This document shows positions 49,240-58,357 of a DNA stretch of 64,000 bases, one piece after another. Source of the stretch: Haliotispira sp965263485 (GTDB taxonomy: Bacteria; Spirochaetota; Spirochaetia; SP-2023); assembly GCA_965263485.1 (NCBI GenBank), contig CBDHHO010000004.1:2170001-2234000 (forward strand), written 5' to 3'. Within the stretch, counting starts at the first letter, position 1. The number at the start of each line of letters is the position of its first letter. A program made the position numbers and the translations under genes. Below the pieces are notes generated by a model. It was not told where the DNA came from and did no database searches. It saw nothing but the letters and a program-made list of their open reading frames with translations.

Positions 49240-51441
49240 ATGGGAATTATTAAATTAATCAAAAATGGCAAATATACAATAAGAATCTTATTGTTATATT
49301 TTATTTTAAGTGGATTCTTTATTGTTAATATTAATGCTCAATCCTTACCAGTACCATTTTATTATTTCCCTTTGGATGGAGATAATCCCAGCCAATGGAT
49401 CGATTCCAATAATATAAGTCATAGCGGAGTCAGAGCAGGGATTATAAGAGGCACGAATGATAGATTTGGAAACTCATATGGCGCCTTATCTTTTGAGTCA
49501 AATGATGCTTCAATATTTGCCGGAGATTCTATACCTGTAATAAGTGCTGCTGATGATGTTTCAATTTCTTTTTGGGTGTATCTTGATAGTGCACATGTGT
49601 ATCCATCGGGGTCTTCACCTTTTTCTCCTGGAGATTTAAAAAAACGTTTTTTTTCTCTGACCACAGATTACAAGAGTGGGGGCATGGCACGTGTAGACAA
49701 AAATGCTTTATTAGGTGTAGAAAGAACCATAAGTAAAGATAGTACAATCACACCATGGTATTTATGGCTGTATAAGCCAGCAATGTTTGATATACAAGGT
49801 TGGTATCATATTGTTACTGTTATGTCCACCGATTTTACCAATATTTATATGTATAAACCTGATGGTACTAAAGTTTGTAAATATAATTTCATGGAAAATA
49901 ATTTCCCTAAAAAATTAGTAATTGGTAATATGGCCGATTATTTTAATGAAAATGTCATGCCAGCATCAGTTATGGATGATTTTAAGTTTTGGAAAATAGC
50001 TCTAACTGAACAACAAGCAGATGAATTAAATGCTGGAGAAACCAATATAATTGGAGGAACATATAGGATTAGTCTAGTTCGTGGATCAGACAAATATATA
50101 CAAACTTCATATCATTCCTTATCTACTGGTTCCCGTGTAGAACTCTACCAATTAGCTGGACAGCAGCAATACGACTACAACTATAGATGGAATATTCAAG
50201 CAGTGCTTGGAGGTGGATATACTATTTCTATGTATAATACCAGTAATGGACTGAATTTTTCTACAGAGGCACAAATTGCAAGTGTTTTTTTAGGCGGGCT
50301 TGATAAAACATGGCATTTTGAGTCAACAGGAAATCCGCATGAATATCGTATATGGAGTAGAGGAATATTTGGTTATAAAACATATTTATCAACATATGCT
50401 CCCTATAATAGTACAGAACTTTATACAAATAAACTAGGATCTACTAATTTTCAGGCATTCAAACTGGAAAGTGTTTATAATCCTCGGGAAGATATAGAAG
50501 GCATATATACAGTAAAACTTTCTGCGTCTTCTTCTCCTTCCAAGTATATGCAAACATCGTATCACTCCTTGGATAATGGTGCTAATGTAGAGCTATTTCA
50601 GATAAAGGATCACGAAGAATATTATTATAATTATAAATGGGATTTTATAAGACTTCCCGATAACTCCTATCGCATAAGGATGAATAATACAGATAAATAT
50701 CTAAATACATCTAACCAAGGAACAGGAAATAGTACTAATATTCAATTGTATCAATTTCAGTCAGATGGAGAGCGGGGATATGATTGGGTTTTAGTGCCCA
50801 CCGGAAAGGAAAACGAGTACTACATACGTCTTGCGGCAGCGTTAAATCGCTATGCACAAACTTCATCACATGCAACAGGAAACAGTGCCAATATAAATCT
50901 TTATGAAATAGAGGGACTTCAAATAGATAAATATAAATGGACATTGCAAGAAGTCAAGAATCCATGGATTGGAGTTGAAGGCACATACACAGTACAACTC
51001 TCAGCATCTTCATCCCCCCCTAAATATATGCAAACCTCAGATCACTCCTTGAACAACAGCGCTAATGTATCCTTGTATCAACTAGAAGGAGAGAAAAAAT
51101 ATTATTACAATTATAAATGGGACTTTATAAGATTGTCTGATAACTCCTATCGCATAAGGATGAATAATACAGATAAATATTTAAATACATCTGGCCAAGG
51201 GACAGTAGATAGCACTAATATTCAGCTATATCAGTTTCAGCAAGATGGGGAGCGTGGGTATGATTGGATTTTGGAACCCACTGGTCAAGAGAATGAGTAC
51301 TATATACGTCTTGCTGCAACATTAGATCGCTATATGCAAACTTCATCACATGCAACAGGAAACGGTGCCAATATAGATCTTTATCGAGAAGAAAAAGATC
51401 AAATGGATAAGTACAAATGGACACTTGTCGAAGTCTCCTGA
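49240..51441 (+). CDS. Secreted LamG-like plus ricin-type lectin repeat protein
   Basis: 733 residues. Signal peptide (LLLYFILSGFFIVNINAQS). Residues about 30-265 resemble a LamG/concanavalin jelly roll (FYYFPLDGDNPSQWID, SISFWVYLDSAH, MDDFKFWKIALTEQQADEL). The rest is built from ricin-type beta-trefoil-like repeats with degenerate QxW positions (YKWDF, YDWVL, YKWTL) and repeated YMQTSxHSL, RIRMNNTDKYLNTS and EYYIRLAA segments. The last two trefoil-like units (about 415-575 and 578-733) are near identical, also in DNA (about 50500-51435). Probably binds glycans or lipid headgroups next to the secreted GDPD. No catalytic domain seen. Confidence 0.78.
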   Translation: MGIIKLIKNGKYTIRILLLYFILSGFFIVNINAQSLPVPFYYFPLDGDNPSQWIDSNNISHSGVRAGIIRGTNDRFGNSYGALSFESNDASIFAGDSIPVISAADDVSISFWVYLDSAHVYPSGSSPFSPGDLKKRFFSLTTDYKSGGMARVDKNALLGVERTISKDSTITPWYLWLYKPAMFDIQGWYHIVTVMSTDFTNIYMYKPDGTKVCKYNFMENNFPKKLVIGNMADYFNENVMPASVMDDFKFWKIALTEQQADELNAGETNIIGGTYRISLVRGSDKYIQTSYHSLSTGSRVELYQLAGQQQYDYNYRWNIQAVLGGGYTISMYNTSNGLNFSTEAQIASVFLGGLDKTWHFESTGNPHEYRIWSRGIFGYKTYLSTYAPYNSTELYTNKLGSTNFQAFKLESVYNPREDIEGIYTVKLSASSSPSKYMQTSYHSLDNGANVELFQIKDHEEYYYNYKWDFIRLPDNSYRIRMNNTDKYLNTSNQGTGNSTNIQLYQFQSDGERGYDWVLVPTGKENEYYIRLAAALNRYAQTSSHATGNSANINLYEIEGLQIDKYKWTLQEVKNPWIGVEGTYTVQLSASSSPPKYMQTSDHSLNNSANVSLYQLEGEKKYYYNYKWDFIRLSDNSYRIRMNNTDKYLNTSGQGTVDSTNIQLYQFQQDGERGYDWILEPTGQENEYYIRLAATLDRYMQTSSHATGNGANIDLYREEKDQMDKYKWTLVEVS

Positions 51442-51498
51442 TTTTAAATTGGCCTGATTTTATCCGATAATCTTACTTACGCAAAAAAAGGAAACCCC

Positions 51499-52335
51499 AT
51501 GCCCCCCAAACTCCCCCGCTATGCCGGACACCGCGGAAACATGTGCTACCGCTCGGAAAACACCCGCGAAGCCTTCGACTATACCTACCGGCTGAAAAAC
51601 GCCTTTGAAGCGGTCGGCAGCTGCATTTCCTTTGAATTTGACGTACGCCTGACCAAAGACCTGGTCCCCATCCTCAACCACGACCCGATACTGTGGAAAA
51701 CAGCGGGTCTCAACACCGCAGTTGCCGATATCAGCTACGAAGAACTGAAAACAACACCGATGAACGCCCCCCTCAAAAGCCGGCCTGGTACGGTCATTAC
51801 CTTACGCGAAATGTTTGAATACTACCCGGAAATCGTCTTTGACGCCGAAATCAAGGAAAAGGGAGAACGGGGCAAAAGGCTCGCCGATATGTTTGTACCC
51901 CTGATCCGCGAGTTCGACGCCGCAGAGCGCATGATCATGCACATTCCCGACATTGAAGTGGCCAGACATGCGCAGAGCAGCTTCCCCGAAGGCGTGCGCT
52001 ATGAACTGACCAGCACGCTGATCGCGGAATTCACTCAGGCGATTTTTGCGGGGAAAACGCCCCGGAAGCACCCGGGCTTTGACCAGATGTGCTTTGAATT
52101 TATGCCACTCATCAATGGCGAACTGGTGCCCTGCACCCAAAGCCTGTTTGCCGATGCCGCCAGAGGCTGCGGTTACAGCATCCTAACCTACTGGGAAGAC
52201 ATCCATGTCGCGCCGGTAACAGAATCCATGCTGGAGGAAGCGATTGCGGTCGGCGCGGACAGCGTTATCGTCAACGACCCCTTAATGGCCCTCAAAGTTT
52301 TTGCCGGGCATCATGCAGATGTTGTGGAACACTGA
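51499..52335 (+). CDS. Glycerophosphodiester phosphodiesterase, cytosolic type
   Basis: 278 residues without a signal peptide. The active site is in YAGHRGNMCYRSENT, FEFDVRLTKDLVPILNHDP and FDAEIKEKG. The C-terminus has YSILTYWED and GADSVIVNDP, typical of the barrel's last strands. It could hydrolyse imported diesters, giving a phosphoalcohol for the phosphatase at 41633. The 3' 335 bases are repeated at 53985-54312 as a ghost. Confidence 0.88.
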   Translation: MPPKLPRYAGHRGNMCYRSENTREAFDYTYRLKNAFEAVGSCISFEFDVRLTKDLVPILNHDPILWKTAGLNTAVADISYEELKTTPMNAPLKSRPGTVITLREMFEYYPEIVFDAEIKEKGERGKRLADMFVPLIREFDAAERMIMHIPDIEVARHAQSSFPEGVRYELTSTLIAEFTQAIFAGKTPRKHPGFDQMCFEFMPLINGELVPCTQSLFADAARGCGYSILTYWEDIHVAPVTESMLEEAIAVGADSVIVNDPLMALKVFAGHHADVVEH

Positions 52336-52598
52336 TAATCCCTCACTTTGCGTATCACTCTAATTCAGCCCGGGCTCTGCGGCCAAACTCCGAAACCACT
52401 GCAAGTCGCTGTGCTGCACCTGAGCTTAATTCCGGGCGATGTTGTGATTATTGCCGGGATAATCAAAGTAGCTTACAGGGACATTGGCTCTCTCCATCGG
52501 GGCAGCAGACGGCGCGTCCAGGCAATCGGAACGCTCTCGTCGGTGTCCGGATAATGAATGCGCAAGGGAGTGCGAATGAAACGCAAATGCAGCACTTC
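52001..52598 (+). repeat. 0.6-kb direct repeat, copy 1
   Basis: Matches 53985-54576 with scattered changes and a few small indels. It spans the 3' ends of the GDPD gene and of the convergent hydrolase gene. In this copy the GDPD is intact, and the hydrolase part (52348-52598, minus strand) is only a C-terminal fragment. Confidence 0.9.
52348..52598 (-). pseudogene. Ghost of the alpha/beta hydrolase C-terminus
   Basis: On the minus strand this repeats the last 80 or so codons of the hydrolase at 54337 (HHPDTDESVP is changed to HYPDTDESVP by the ATGATG/ATAATG difference; YFDYPGNN...). It has no start and ends near 52598, next to rhuM. Confidence 0.85.
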
Positions 52599-52644
52599 AA
52601 ACAAGCAGAACCAGGCCGGCGATTAAAGCCTCAGCATCATACGA

Positions 52645-53721
52645 CTATTCCTCTCCATCAGTCGGTGAATTCTTGTGATCCAGTTGTTTCAACAGCCGGT
52701 CGAAATCACTCTCAAAGAGCCTGTCCTGAATGATGCGGTACTTTTCAAATTCGCTTTCAGCATGTGCTTTGGAGATTTCTACAGTCACTTTTCCTGCGTC
52801 CTGTAGGATTTCCCGATCGGTGGCTTCGATGAATTTGTTCAAGCGTGTTTCCCAATCCTGCATAGTCATCGGCATCTCGCGCAGGGCCATGTCCTCGGCC
52901 ACATCCAGATAGGCGTTCACCAGCCGGGTCAGTTGTGCCATTTCGTTTTCGGTCAGGTAATTCTTGGCTACACTGACATCAAACTTCTGGATTTTTCCTT
53001 CCGGAGTGTCTTTCCAGGTCGTCAGGCCCATGTGTTGTTTTTGATGATCAGCCCGATCGACAATCACTTCGGCAGCCGTCTGGCCGTGGATCGCCCAATG
53101 CAGTTTGTTCTGTACCGTGGCAAAGAAACGCTTGGTGGCCTGAGCGGTCACATCATAATCAATGGATGTCGCGTAAATGTCGGTAATCTTCTGATAGAAC
53201 TTGCGCTCGGAAAGACGTATTTCCCGAATGCGCTCCAGTTGTTCTTCAAAGTATTGTTCCGTCAGGATGGAACCACCGCTTTTGATCCGCTCGTCATCCA
53301 TCACATAGGCTTTGATGGTGTACTCTTTGATAACAGTGGTCGCCCATTTTCGGAACTGCACAGCACGTTCCGAGTTGACCTTATAACCGACCGCAATGAT
53401 GGCCGAGAGATTATAGTGCAAGGTATTGTAGTTCTTGCCATCAGCGGCAGTTATCCGGAATTTCCGGATAACTGCATCTTCCTGCAACTCGCTCTCGGAA
53501 AAGATTTTTTTCAGGTGTTCATTCACCGTGCGTACGTTCACGTCGTAGAGCACGCCCATCATCTTTTGGGATAGCCAGATGTTTTCATCCGCGTAAACCG
53601 CCTCAACGCCTCCTTGACCGCTTGCAGCGACGAAGGTCAGATATTCAGCTGCCGAGGAACGGACAATGGATGTCTCTTTTTTCCCGACCTTCTGAAGTTG
53701 TTTGTTTTTATCTTTCTTCAT
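52645..53721 (-). CDS. rhuM: RhuM-family protein
   Basis: 358 residues of the RhuM/virulence-RhuM family. Typical segments are EAVYADENIWLSQKMMGVLYDV, TVNEHLKKIFSE, RKFRITAADGKNY, HYNLSAIIAVGYKVNSERAVQFRKWATTVIKEYTI (split here as AVQFRKWATTVIKEY) and LERIREIRLSERKFYQKITDIY. RhuM genes are widespread in islands and near restriction systems; the molecular function is not known, although the N-terminal half looks like a DNA-binding wHTH. It lies between two copies of a 0.6-kb repeat, together with a fragment of a pRiA4b-ORF3-type gene, so it is a recent insertion here. Confidence 0.88.
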   Translation of the reverse strand: MKKDKNKQLQKVGKKETSIVRSSAAEYLTFVAASGQGGVEAVYADENIWLSQKMMGVLYDVNVRTVNEHLKKIFSESELQEDAVIRKFRITAADGKNYNTLHYNLSAIIAVGYKVNSERAVQFRKWATTVIKEYTIKAYVMDDERIKSGGSILTEQYFEEQLERIREIRLSERKFYQKITDIYATSIDYDVTAQATKRFFATVQNKLHWAIHGQTAAEVIVDRADHQKQHMGLTTWKDTPEGKIQKFDVSVAKNYLTENEMAQLTRLVNAYLDVAEDMALREMPMTMQDWETRLNKFIEATDREILQDAGKVTVEISKAHAESEFEKYRIIQDRLFESDFDRLLKQLDHKNSPTDGEE

Positions 53722-53777
53722 TCAACGCCTCCCCAGTTCTGATACCTATCCCGGGACCAGCGGAGGTATTTCATCAG

Positions 53778-53984
53778 CTACCAGTTGACAGATTCGGAAT
53801 CAAACCGCTCGCTGCCAAAGTCGCCTCCGGACCATTCCATGCAACTTTCATGCTCTTCATGGGTCGGGTCCTGCAGGCCTTAAGAACAAGTTCATGTTCC
53901 CAGCTGTCCCCGAAATCATACAGATAACTGAAAGAGCAGCCTTTCTGTTCGGCAATCGCACAAACATCGGCGTAATGGTTTTTA
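53778..53984 (-). pseudogene. Fragment of a pRiA4b ORF-3-like (MM3350-like) gene
   Basis: The minus strand reads HYADVCAIAEQKGCSFSYLY then DFGDSWEHELVLKA, the hallmark of this family, then after a one-base frameshift HEEHESCMEWSGGDF and ERFDSESVNW before a stop. The N-terminal part is cut off by the 0.6-kb repeat. It is upstream of rhuM on the same strand and was probably carried in with it. Confidence 0.7.
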
Positions 53985-54312
53985 TGAACTGACCAGCACG
54001 CTGATCGCGGAATTCACTCAGACGGTCTTTGAGGGGAAAACGCCCCACCCGGGCTTTGACCAGATGTGCATTGAATTTATGCCACTCATCAATGGCGAAC
54101 TGGTGCCCTGCACCCAAAGCCTGTTTGCCAATGCCGCCAGAGACTGCGGTTACAGCATCCTAACCTACTGGGAAGACACCCATGTCGCGCCGGTAACAGA
54201 ATCCATGCTGCGGGAAGCGATTGCGGTCGGCGCGGACAGCGTTATCGTCAACGACCCCTTAATGGCCCTCAAAGTTTTTGCCGGGCACCATGCGGATGTT
54301 GTGGAACACTGA
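53985..54312 (+). pseudogene. Ghost of the GDPD C-terminus
   Basis: Encodes ELTSTLIAEFTQTVFEGK... to VFAGHHADVVEH, matching the last 110 residues of the GDPD at 51499. It lacks the catalytic His and metal residues and starts at the repeat border. Confidence 0.9.
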
Positions 54313-54576
54313 TAATCCCTCACTTTGAATATCACTCTAATTCAGCCCGGGCTCTGCGGCCAAACTCCGAAACCACTGCAAGTCGCTGTGCTGCACCTGA
54401 GCTTGATTCCGGGCGATGTTGTGATTATCGCCGGGATAATCAAAGTAGCTTACAGGCACATTGGCCTCTCTCAATCGGGGCAGCAAACGGCGCGTCCAGG
54501 CAATCGGAACGCTCTCGTCGGTGTCCGGATGATGAATGCGCAAGGGAGTGCGAATGAAACGCAAATGCCGCACTTC
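53985..54576 (+). repeat. 0.6-kb direct repeat, copy 2
   Basis: Counterpart of 52001-52598. Here the GDPD part (53985-54312) is a fragment without a start and the hydrolase is intact. The two copies differ by small indels (for example AAGCACCC against ACCC near 54048) and scattered substitutions, so the duplication is not brand new. Confidence 0.9.
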
Positions 54577-55419
54577 GTTGTAGCGGAGCTTGTCCAGATC
54601 GGTGATGCCATACGCCTGCGCCCTCTGCCGAATTATTTGAGCCGCCGGTTCCGGCTGTAACTGGCCGTACTGCTGGGCAGTTTGTTCAAGACTGACCGAC
54701 ACCGGTCCCCAGAGAGAGACCGCTTGCACCGCTGAATAAATTTGCAACAGGCGCAGAGCGAGGGCCCCTCCCATGGAATGCCCCATGATAAAAAGTTTAT
54801 CCGCGCTGAAGCGGACGCTCCCAGCGCCTGGGACGCTCCCAGTGCCGGTGCCCGGAAGTTCCAGCGGCTGCGCATACAAGCTGGCCAGCAATTGCCGGAT
54901 GTCATAAGTGTAGAACATGATATTAAAAAATCGGTTGTCGCGGACTTCCGCCTTGCCCTCAGAGCGGTCGTGACCGCGATAATCCGGCTTGATAACGGCA
55001 AATTCACTGTTGGCGTAACGGGCAAATACCGTCGGGTAGGAACGCTCTGTGGAATAGTAGTCCGGCGGGATATAGCCATGTAGAAGGAGTAAAACTCCGA
55101 GCCCCTCAGCTTGCTGATGACTGTTCTGCGGGATTGTTGAGGCTGCTGGAACGGATAACAAAGCGTATTCCCGCAGGCCGTCGACATTGAATTCCAAACG
55201 ATACGAAGTGTAGTTGGCCCTTTTCTGAACGATGGAAATCACACGGATGCCCTGACCCTTCCAGCCCTTATTGCGCATGGCCGACATGCTGTAACGATCC
55301 TGCGTTTCGCTGAATCCTTTTTGCTCCTGCTGAGCATAGAGCCTGGCATCGCTGTGGACGGTAATGTCGGGAACCAATATGGCCAATGCCACGATTACAA
55401 ATAATAGAAATTGTTTCAT
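54337..55419 (-). CDS. Secreted alpha/beta hydrolase
   Basis: About 360 residues from ATG 55419 (AGGAAG upstream). Signal peptide MKQFLLFVIVALAILVP. The fold's oxyanion segment VLLLLHGYIPPDYY, the nucleophile elbow IMGHSMGGALALRL, acid in HHPDTDESVP and base His in YPGDNHNIARN give a complete catalytic triad. KPDYRGHDRSEG is another family mark. It resembles periplasmic prolyl-oligopeptidase/acyl-peptide-like esterases; the substrate is unknown. It converges on the GDPD region. Confidence 0.85.
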   Translation of the reverse strand: MKQFLLFVIVALAILVPDITVHSDARLYAQQEQKGFSETQDRYSMSAMRNKGWKGQGIRVISIVQKRANYTSYRLEFNVDGLREYALLSVPAASTIPQNSHQQAEGLGVLLLLHGYIPPDYYSTERSYPTVFARYANSEFAVIKPDYRGHDRSEGKAEVRDNRFFNIMFYTYDIRQLLASLYAQPLELPGTGTGSVPGAGSVRFSADKLFIMGHSMGGALALRLLQIYSAVQAVSLWGPVSVSLEQTAQQYGQLQPEPAAQIIRQRAQAYGITDLDKLRYNEVRHLRFIRTPLRIHHPDTDESVPIAWTRRLLPRLREANVPVSYFDYPGDNHNIARNQAQVQHSDLQWFRSLAAEPGLN

Positions 55420-55605
55420 TATTACTTCCTCAGTTTTGACATTAAAATGGACAAAAATTCGTTCTTTCAAGATGAACCGACCTTATGCGAGCGGGTAATG
55501 GAACTGGCCCGGGGGATAAACTGGCAGCGCTCAGCTTCCGCATACAAGCAGATTTTATCGAATATTGAGAAACCTGTCGCAGCACATCGGGCTCGTAAAA
55601 TCTTT

Positions 55606-55632
55606 CCAATTTTTCTAGTTTTGGAGGTACCC
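55606..55632. repeat. Decayed MITE-like terminus upstream of troA
   Basis: AATTTTTCTAGTTTTGGAGGTACCC resembles the right-end motif with an insertion. Only this end is visible. The rest of the 294-base gap between the divergent hydrolase and troA genes holds the metal-regulator site below and no gene. Confidence 0.3.
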
Positions 55633-55647
55633 TCTTGCATAAGGTAT

Positions 55648-55667
55648 TGATTATCATTATTATTAAA
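55648..55667 (+). promoter_or_regulatory. Putative Fur-family operator upstream of troA
   Basis: TGATTATCATTAT is 13 contiguous bases of the 19-bp Fur-box consensus, in an AT-rich stretch about 50 bases before the troA start. Position and gene function (metal import) make metal-dependent repression likely; whether Fur, Zur or a TroR-type protein acts here is open. Confidence 0.5.
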
Positions 55668-55713
55668 TAAGAATCAGTATTGATTTGTACAACAATCTTT
55701 GCAGGAGAGAAAA

Positions 55714-56643
55714 ATGAATAAAATAAAATCCGGTATGGTGGCCGCGTTATCCATTGCAGTGCTGCTATTGCTTCCTTTGGGGCTGTTCGGCAGGGGGCAG
55801 GGTTCCCAGAAAGGCTCAACTATCAGTGTTTTGGCAACCACGGGGCACATAGGAGATGCAGTTGCCAATATTGCCCCCCATGCCGAGGTTTTTGTGTTGG
55901 TGGGTCCCGGCCTTGATCCCCATACGTATGAGGCAAGTACCAGAGATATTCAAAAAATGCGTTCTGCTGACATTGTGCTCTGGAACGGACTGCATCTGGA
56001 AGCTCAAATGCAGGATGCGATTCGCAGTCTGGGTGATTCTCAGCTGGAGTTGGGTGCAGAGGTCCCCGAGTCCATGCTGCTCCCATGGGAAGATAATCTG
56101 CACGATCCCCATATCTGGAACAGTACTAGGATATGGAGCATAGTGGTTGAAGCCATCGCTAAAAAACTTGCTGAGACTGATCCTGAGAATGGGGCTGAAT
56201 ACACCCAAAATGCAGCCGACTACGTTGCCAAAATCAGGGCGGCTGATGAGTTTGCCCGGGAAACGCTCTCTGCTATTCCCCAAAAGAACCGAGTATTGGT
56301 CTCTGGCCACGATGCTTTTAATTATTTTGCTGAAGCATATGGCTTCAAGGCATTGGCAATTGAAGGAATCAGTACTGAAGATGAGGCGAGTTTGCAGGAT
56401 CTCCGTAATCTTGCAGATTATATTGTAGAAAACAATGTGGTTGCCATCTTTTATGAAAACATCACAAACCCTCAAGCGACAAGAGCGCTACAGGAAGCCG
56501 TTGCCGCCCGAGGGTATAAAGTGGCCATCAGTGAAGAGGAACTGTACTCGGACTCACTGGGCGATGCTCCCCCTCTGGATACCTACCTCGGCACATTTCG
56601 GCACAATGTGGGAGCCATTGCAAATACCCTCAAGGCTCCCTGA
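55714..56643 (+). CDS. troA: Zinc/manganese ABC transporter substrate-binding protein
   Basis: 309 residues from ATG 55714 (GCAGGAGAG upstream; the TTG 15 bases earlier would lie in the ribosome-binding site). Signal peptide (AALSIAVLLLLPLGLFG). Cluster A-1 metal-binding protein with the four expected ligands: His in GPGLDPHTYE, His in NLHDPHIW, His in VSGHDAFNYFAEAYG and Asp in SDSLGDAPPLDTY. It captures Zn2+ or Mn2+ (or Fe2+) in the periplasm. First gene of a four-gene operon. Confidence 0.93.
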   Translation: MNKIKSGMVAALSIAVLLLLPLGLFGRGQGSQKGSTISVLATTGHIGDAVANIAPHAEVFVLVGPGLDPHTYEASTRDIQKMRSADIVLWNGLHLEAQMQDAIRSLGDSQLELGAEVPESMLLPWEDNLHDPHIWNSTRIWSIVVEAIAKKLAETDPENGAEYTQNAADYVAKIRAADEFARETLSAIPQKNRVLVSGHDAFNYFAEAYGFKALAIEGISTEDEASLQDLRNLADYIVENNVVAIFYENITNPQATRALQEAVAARGYKVAISEEELYSDSLGDAPPLDTYLGTFRHNVGAIANTLKAP

Positions 56644-56657
56644 AAAATCCTTTGAAA

Positions 56658-57401
56658 ATGGATGAGTCAACAGCTCTGGCGTGTCAGGCAAGCGGGCTTA
56701 CCGTAGCTTATGGCAATGAACCCGTCTTGCGCAATGTAAATTTTCAAGTACCACAGGGCGTAATAATGGGTATTGTTGGACCCAATGGCGCTGGTAAGAC
56801 TACTTTGTTAAAGTCGTTGATCGATTTGATCCCGCTGTTATCGGGTTCGGTGCGTTTCTGGGGACAGTCGTACAAGGATTCCCGGAACCGCATTGGCTAC
56901 ATGCCCCAGCAAAGCAGCATTGACTGGGACTTCCCGATCACGGTTTTTGATGCAGTTATGATGGGCACATATGGCAGCTTGGGCTGGTTCAAAAGACCGG
57001 GAGCAAAAGAACGTCGGCGCACTTGGAAGGCCCTGGCGAAAACCGATATGACGGATCTCTCGGAGCGACAGATTGACGAACTGTCTGGCGGGCAAAGGCA
57101 AAGGGCGTTTCTCGCCCGCGCAATCGTTGAAGAACCGGATGTCTACCTCATGGATGAACCCTTCCAAGGGGTGGATGCCGCCAGTGAGAAAGCGATTATT
57201 AGCGTTATGCATATGCTCCGGGAACGGGGGAAAACGATCATCATGGTGCACCACGATCTTGCCACGGTTCGGGAATATTGTGACTGGGTAACTCTCCTGC
57301 GGGTCAGTATCGTGGGCTCAGGTCCGGTGGCAGAAGTGTTTACCAAAGATAATATTCAGCAGACGTATGGTCATATGAACAGCTTCCTGAGGGACATATG
57401 A
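56658..57401 (+). CDS. troB: Metal-ion ABC transporter ATPase
   Basis: 247 residues from ATG 56658; a TTG at 56652 is an alternative. Walker A GPNGAGKTTLLK, Q-loop YMPQQSSIDWDFPITV (typical of Zn/Mn transporters), signature LSGGQRQRAFLARAI, Walker B VYLMDEPFQGVD, H-loop MVHHDLATV. Its stop overlaps the troC start. Confidence 0.94.
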   Translation: MDESTALACQASGLTVAYGNEPVLRNVNFQVPQGVIMGIVGPNGAGKTTLLKSLIDLIPLLSGSVRFWGQSYKDSRNRIGYMPQQSSIDWDFPITVFDAVMMGTYGSLGWFKRPGAKERRRTWKALAKTDMTDLSERQIDELSGGQRQRAFLARAIVEEPDVYLMDEPFQGVDAASEKAIISVMHMLRERGKTIIMVHHDLATVREYCDWVTLLRVSIVGSGPVAEVFTKDNIQQTYGHMNSFLRDI

Positions 57402-58357
57402 TGGAGGAGCTGCTGGCCCTGTTTTCCGATCACACCGTCCGCATTGTCACTGCGGGTTCGACCATCATTGGATTTGTGGCTGGTGCCCTCGGCTCATTCG
57501 CCTACCTGCGCTGCCAGAGTTTGCTGGGCGATGTGGTCTCTCATTCCTCTTTGGCGGGCATAGCACTTGCATTTATGATTGCAAGTACTCTGTTTGACAA
57601 TGTTGCGAAATCGATGATCGTACTGATTCCCGGAGCGATTATTGTCGGAAGCCTAGCCATGCTTTTCGCGGGAACGGTTGTGAAGATGTCAAAAATCAAG
57701 ATGGATACCGCCATGGCGGTTACCCTAGCCATCTTCTTTGGCGGTGGAATCACCCTGATGAGGATAATTCAAAAGGGGCCATTCAAGAATAAAACCGGCT
57801 TAAATAGCTATATCTTTGGCCAGGCCGCCGCCATAACCATTGCCGATTTTCAAGCTATTATAACTTTGGGTGCCCTCGCGATAGTTCTCCTGCTGATCTT
57901 TTGGAAAGAATTTAAACTGTATACCTTCGATCCTGTTTTTGCGAAAAGCAAAGGTTTTTCGGGATATCTCTTGGAACCCTTGCTCCTGTCCACCATTGTT
58001 ATTGCCATAATTATCGGGCTAAAAGCAGTAGGCATCATCCTGATGATAGCCTTTGTTATCGCTCCGCCTTCGGCAGCCCGCCAGTGGACTCGCCGACTTG
58101 GGAGTATGGTGTTGCTTTCAGGTGGTTTCGGAGCACTTGCGGGTTTCTTGGGAACACTGGTCAGCGGTTTGTTGGGCGATGTACCTACGGGTCCCGTCAT
58201 CGTATTTTTTCTGACTTTTTTTGCGATGCTTTCTCTGCTCATTGCGCCAAAGCGGGGGATCATTTTCCGCGCGATCAAAATTCGGCATAACAGACAAAAA
58301 CTGCTTGCCGGGCAAGACGAGCAAGAGCCGGTAATTTCTAAGAAGGTCGTTATATGA
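57398..58357 (+). CDS. troC: Metal-ion ABC transporter permease 1
   Basis: 319 residues with about eight membrane helices of the ABC-3 family. Marks are LRCQSLLGDVVSHSSLAGIA, YIFGQAAAITIADFQ, FDPVFAKSKGFSGYL and AVGIILMIAFVIAPPSAARQ. The C-terminal 35 residues are cytoplasmic and basic. It overlaps troB and troD by four bases each. Confidence 0.93.
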   Translation: MMEELLALFSDHTVRIVTAGSTIIGFVAGALGSFAYLRCQSLLGDVVSHSSLAGIALAFMIASTLFDNVAKSMIVLIPGAIIVGSLAMLFAGTVVKMSKIKMDTAMAVTLAIFFGGGITLMRIIQKGPFKNKTGLNSYIFGQAAAITIADFQAIITLGALAIVLLLIFWKEFKLYTFDPVFAKSKGFSGYLLEPLLLSTIVIAIIIGLKAVGIILMIAFVIAPPSAARQWTRRLGSMVLLSGGFGALAGFLGTLVSGLLGDVPTGPVIVFFLTFFAMLSLLIAPKRGIIFRAIKIRHNRQKLLAGQDEQEPVISKKVVI

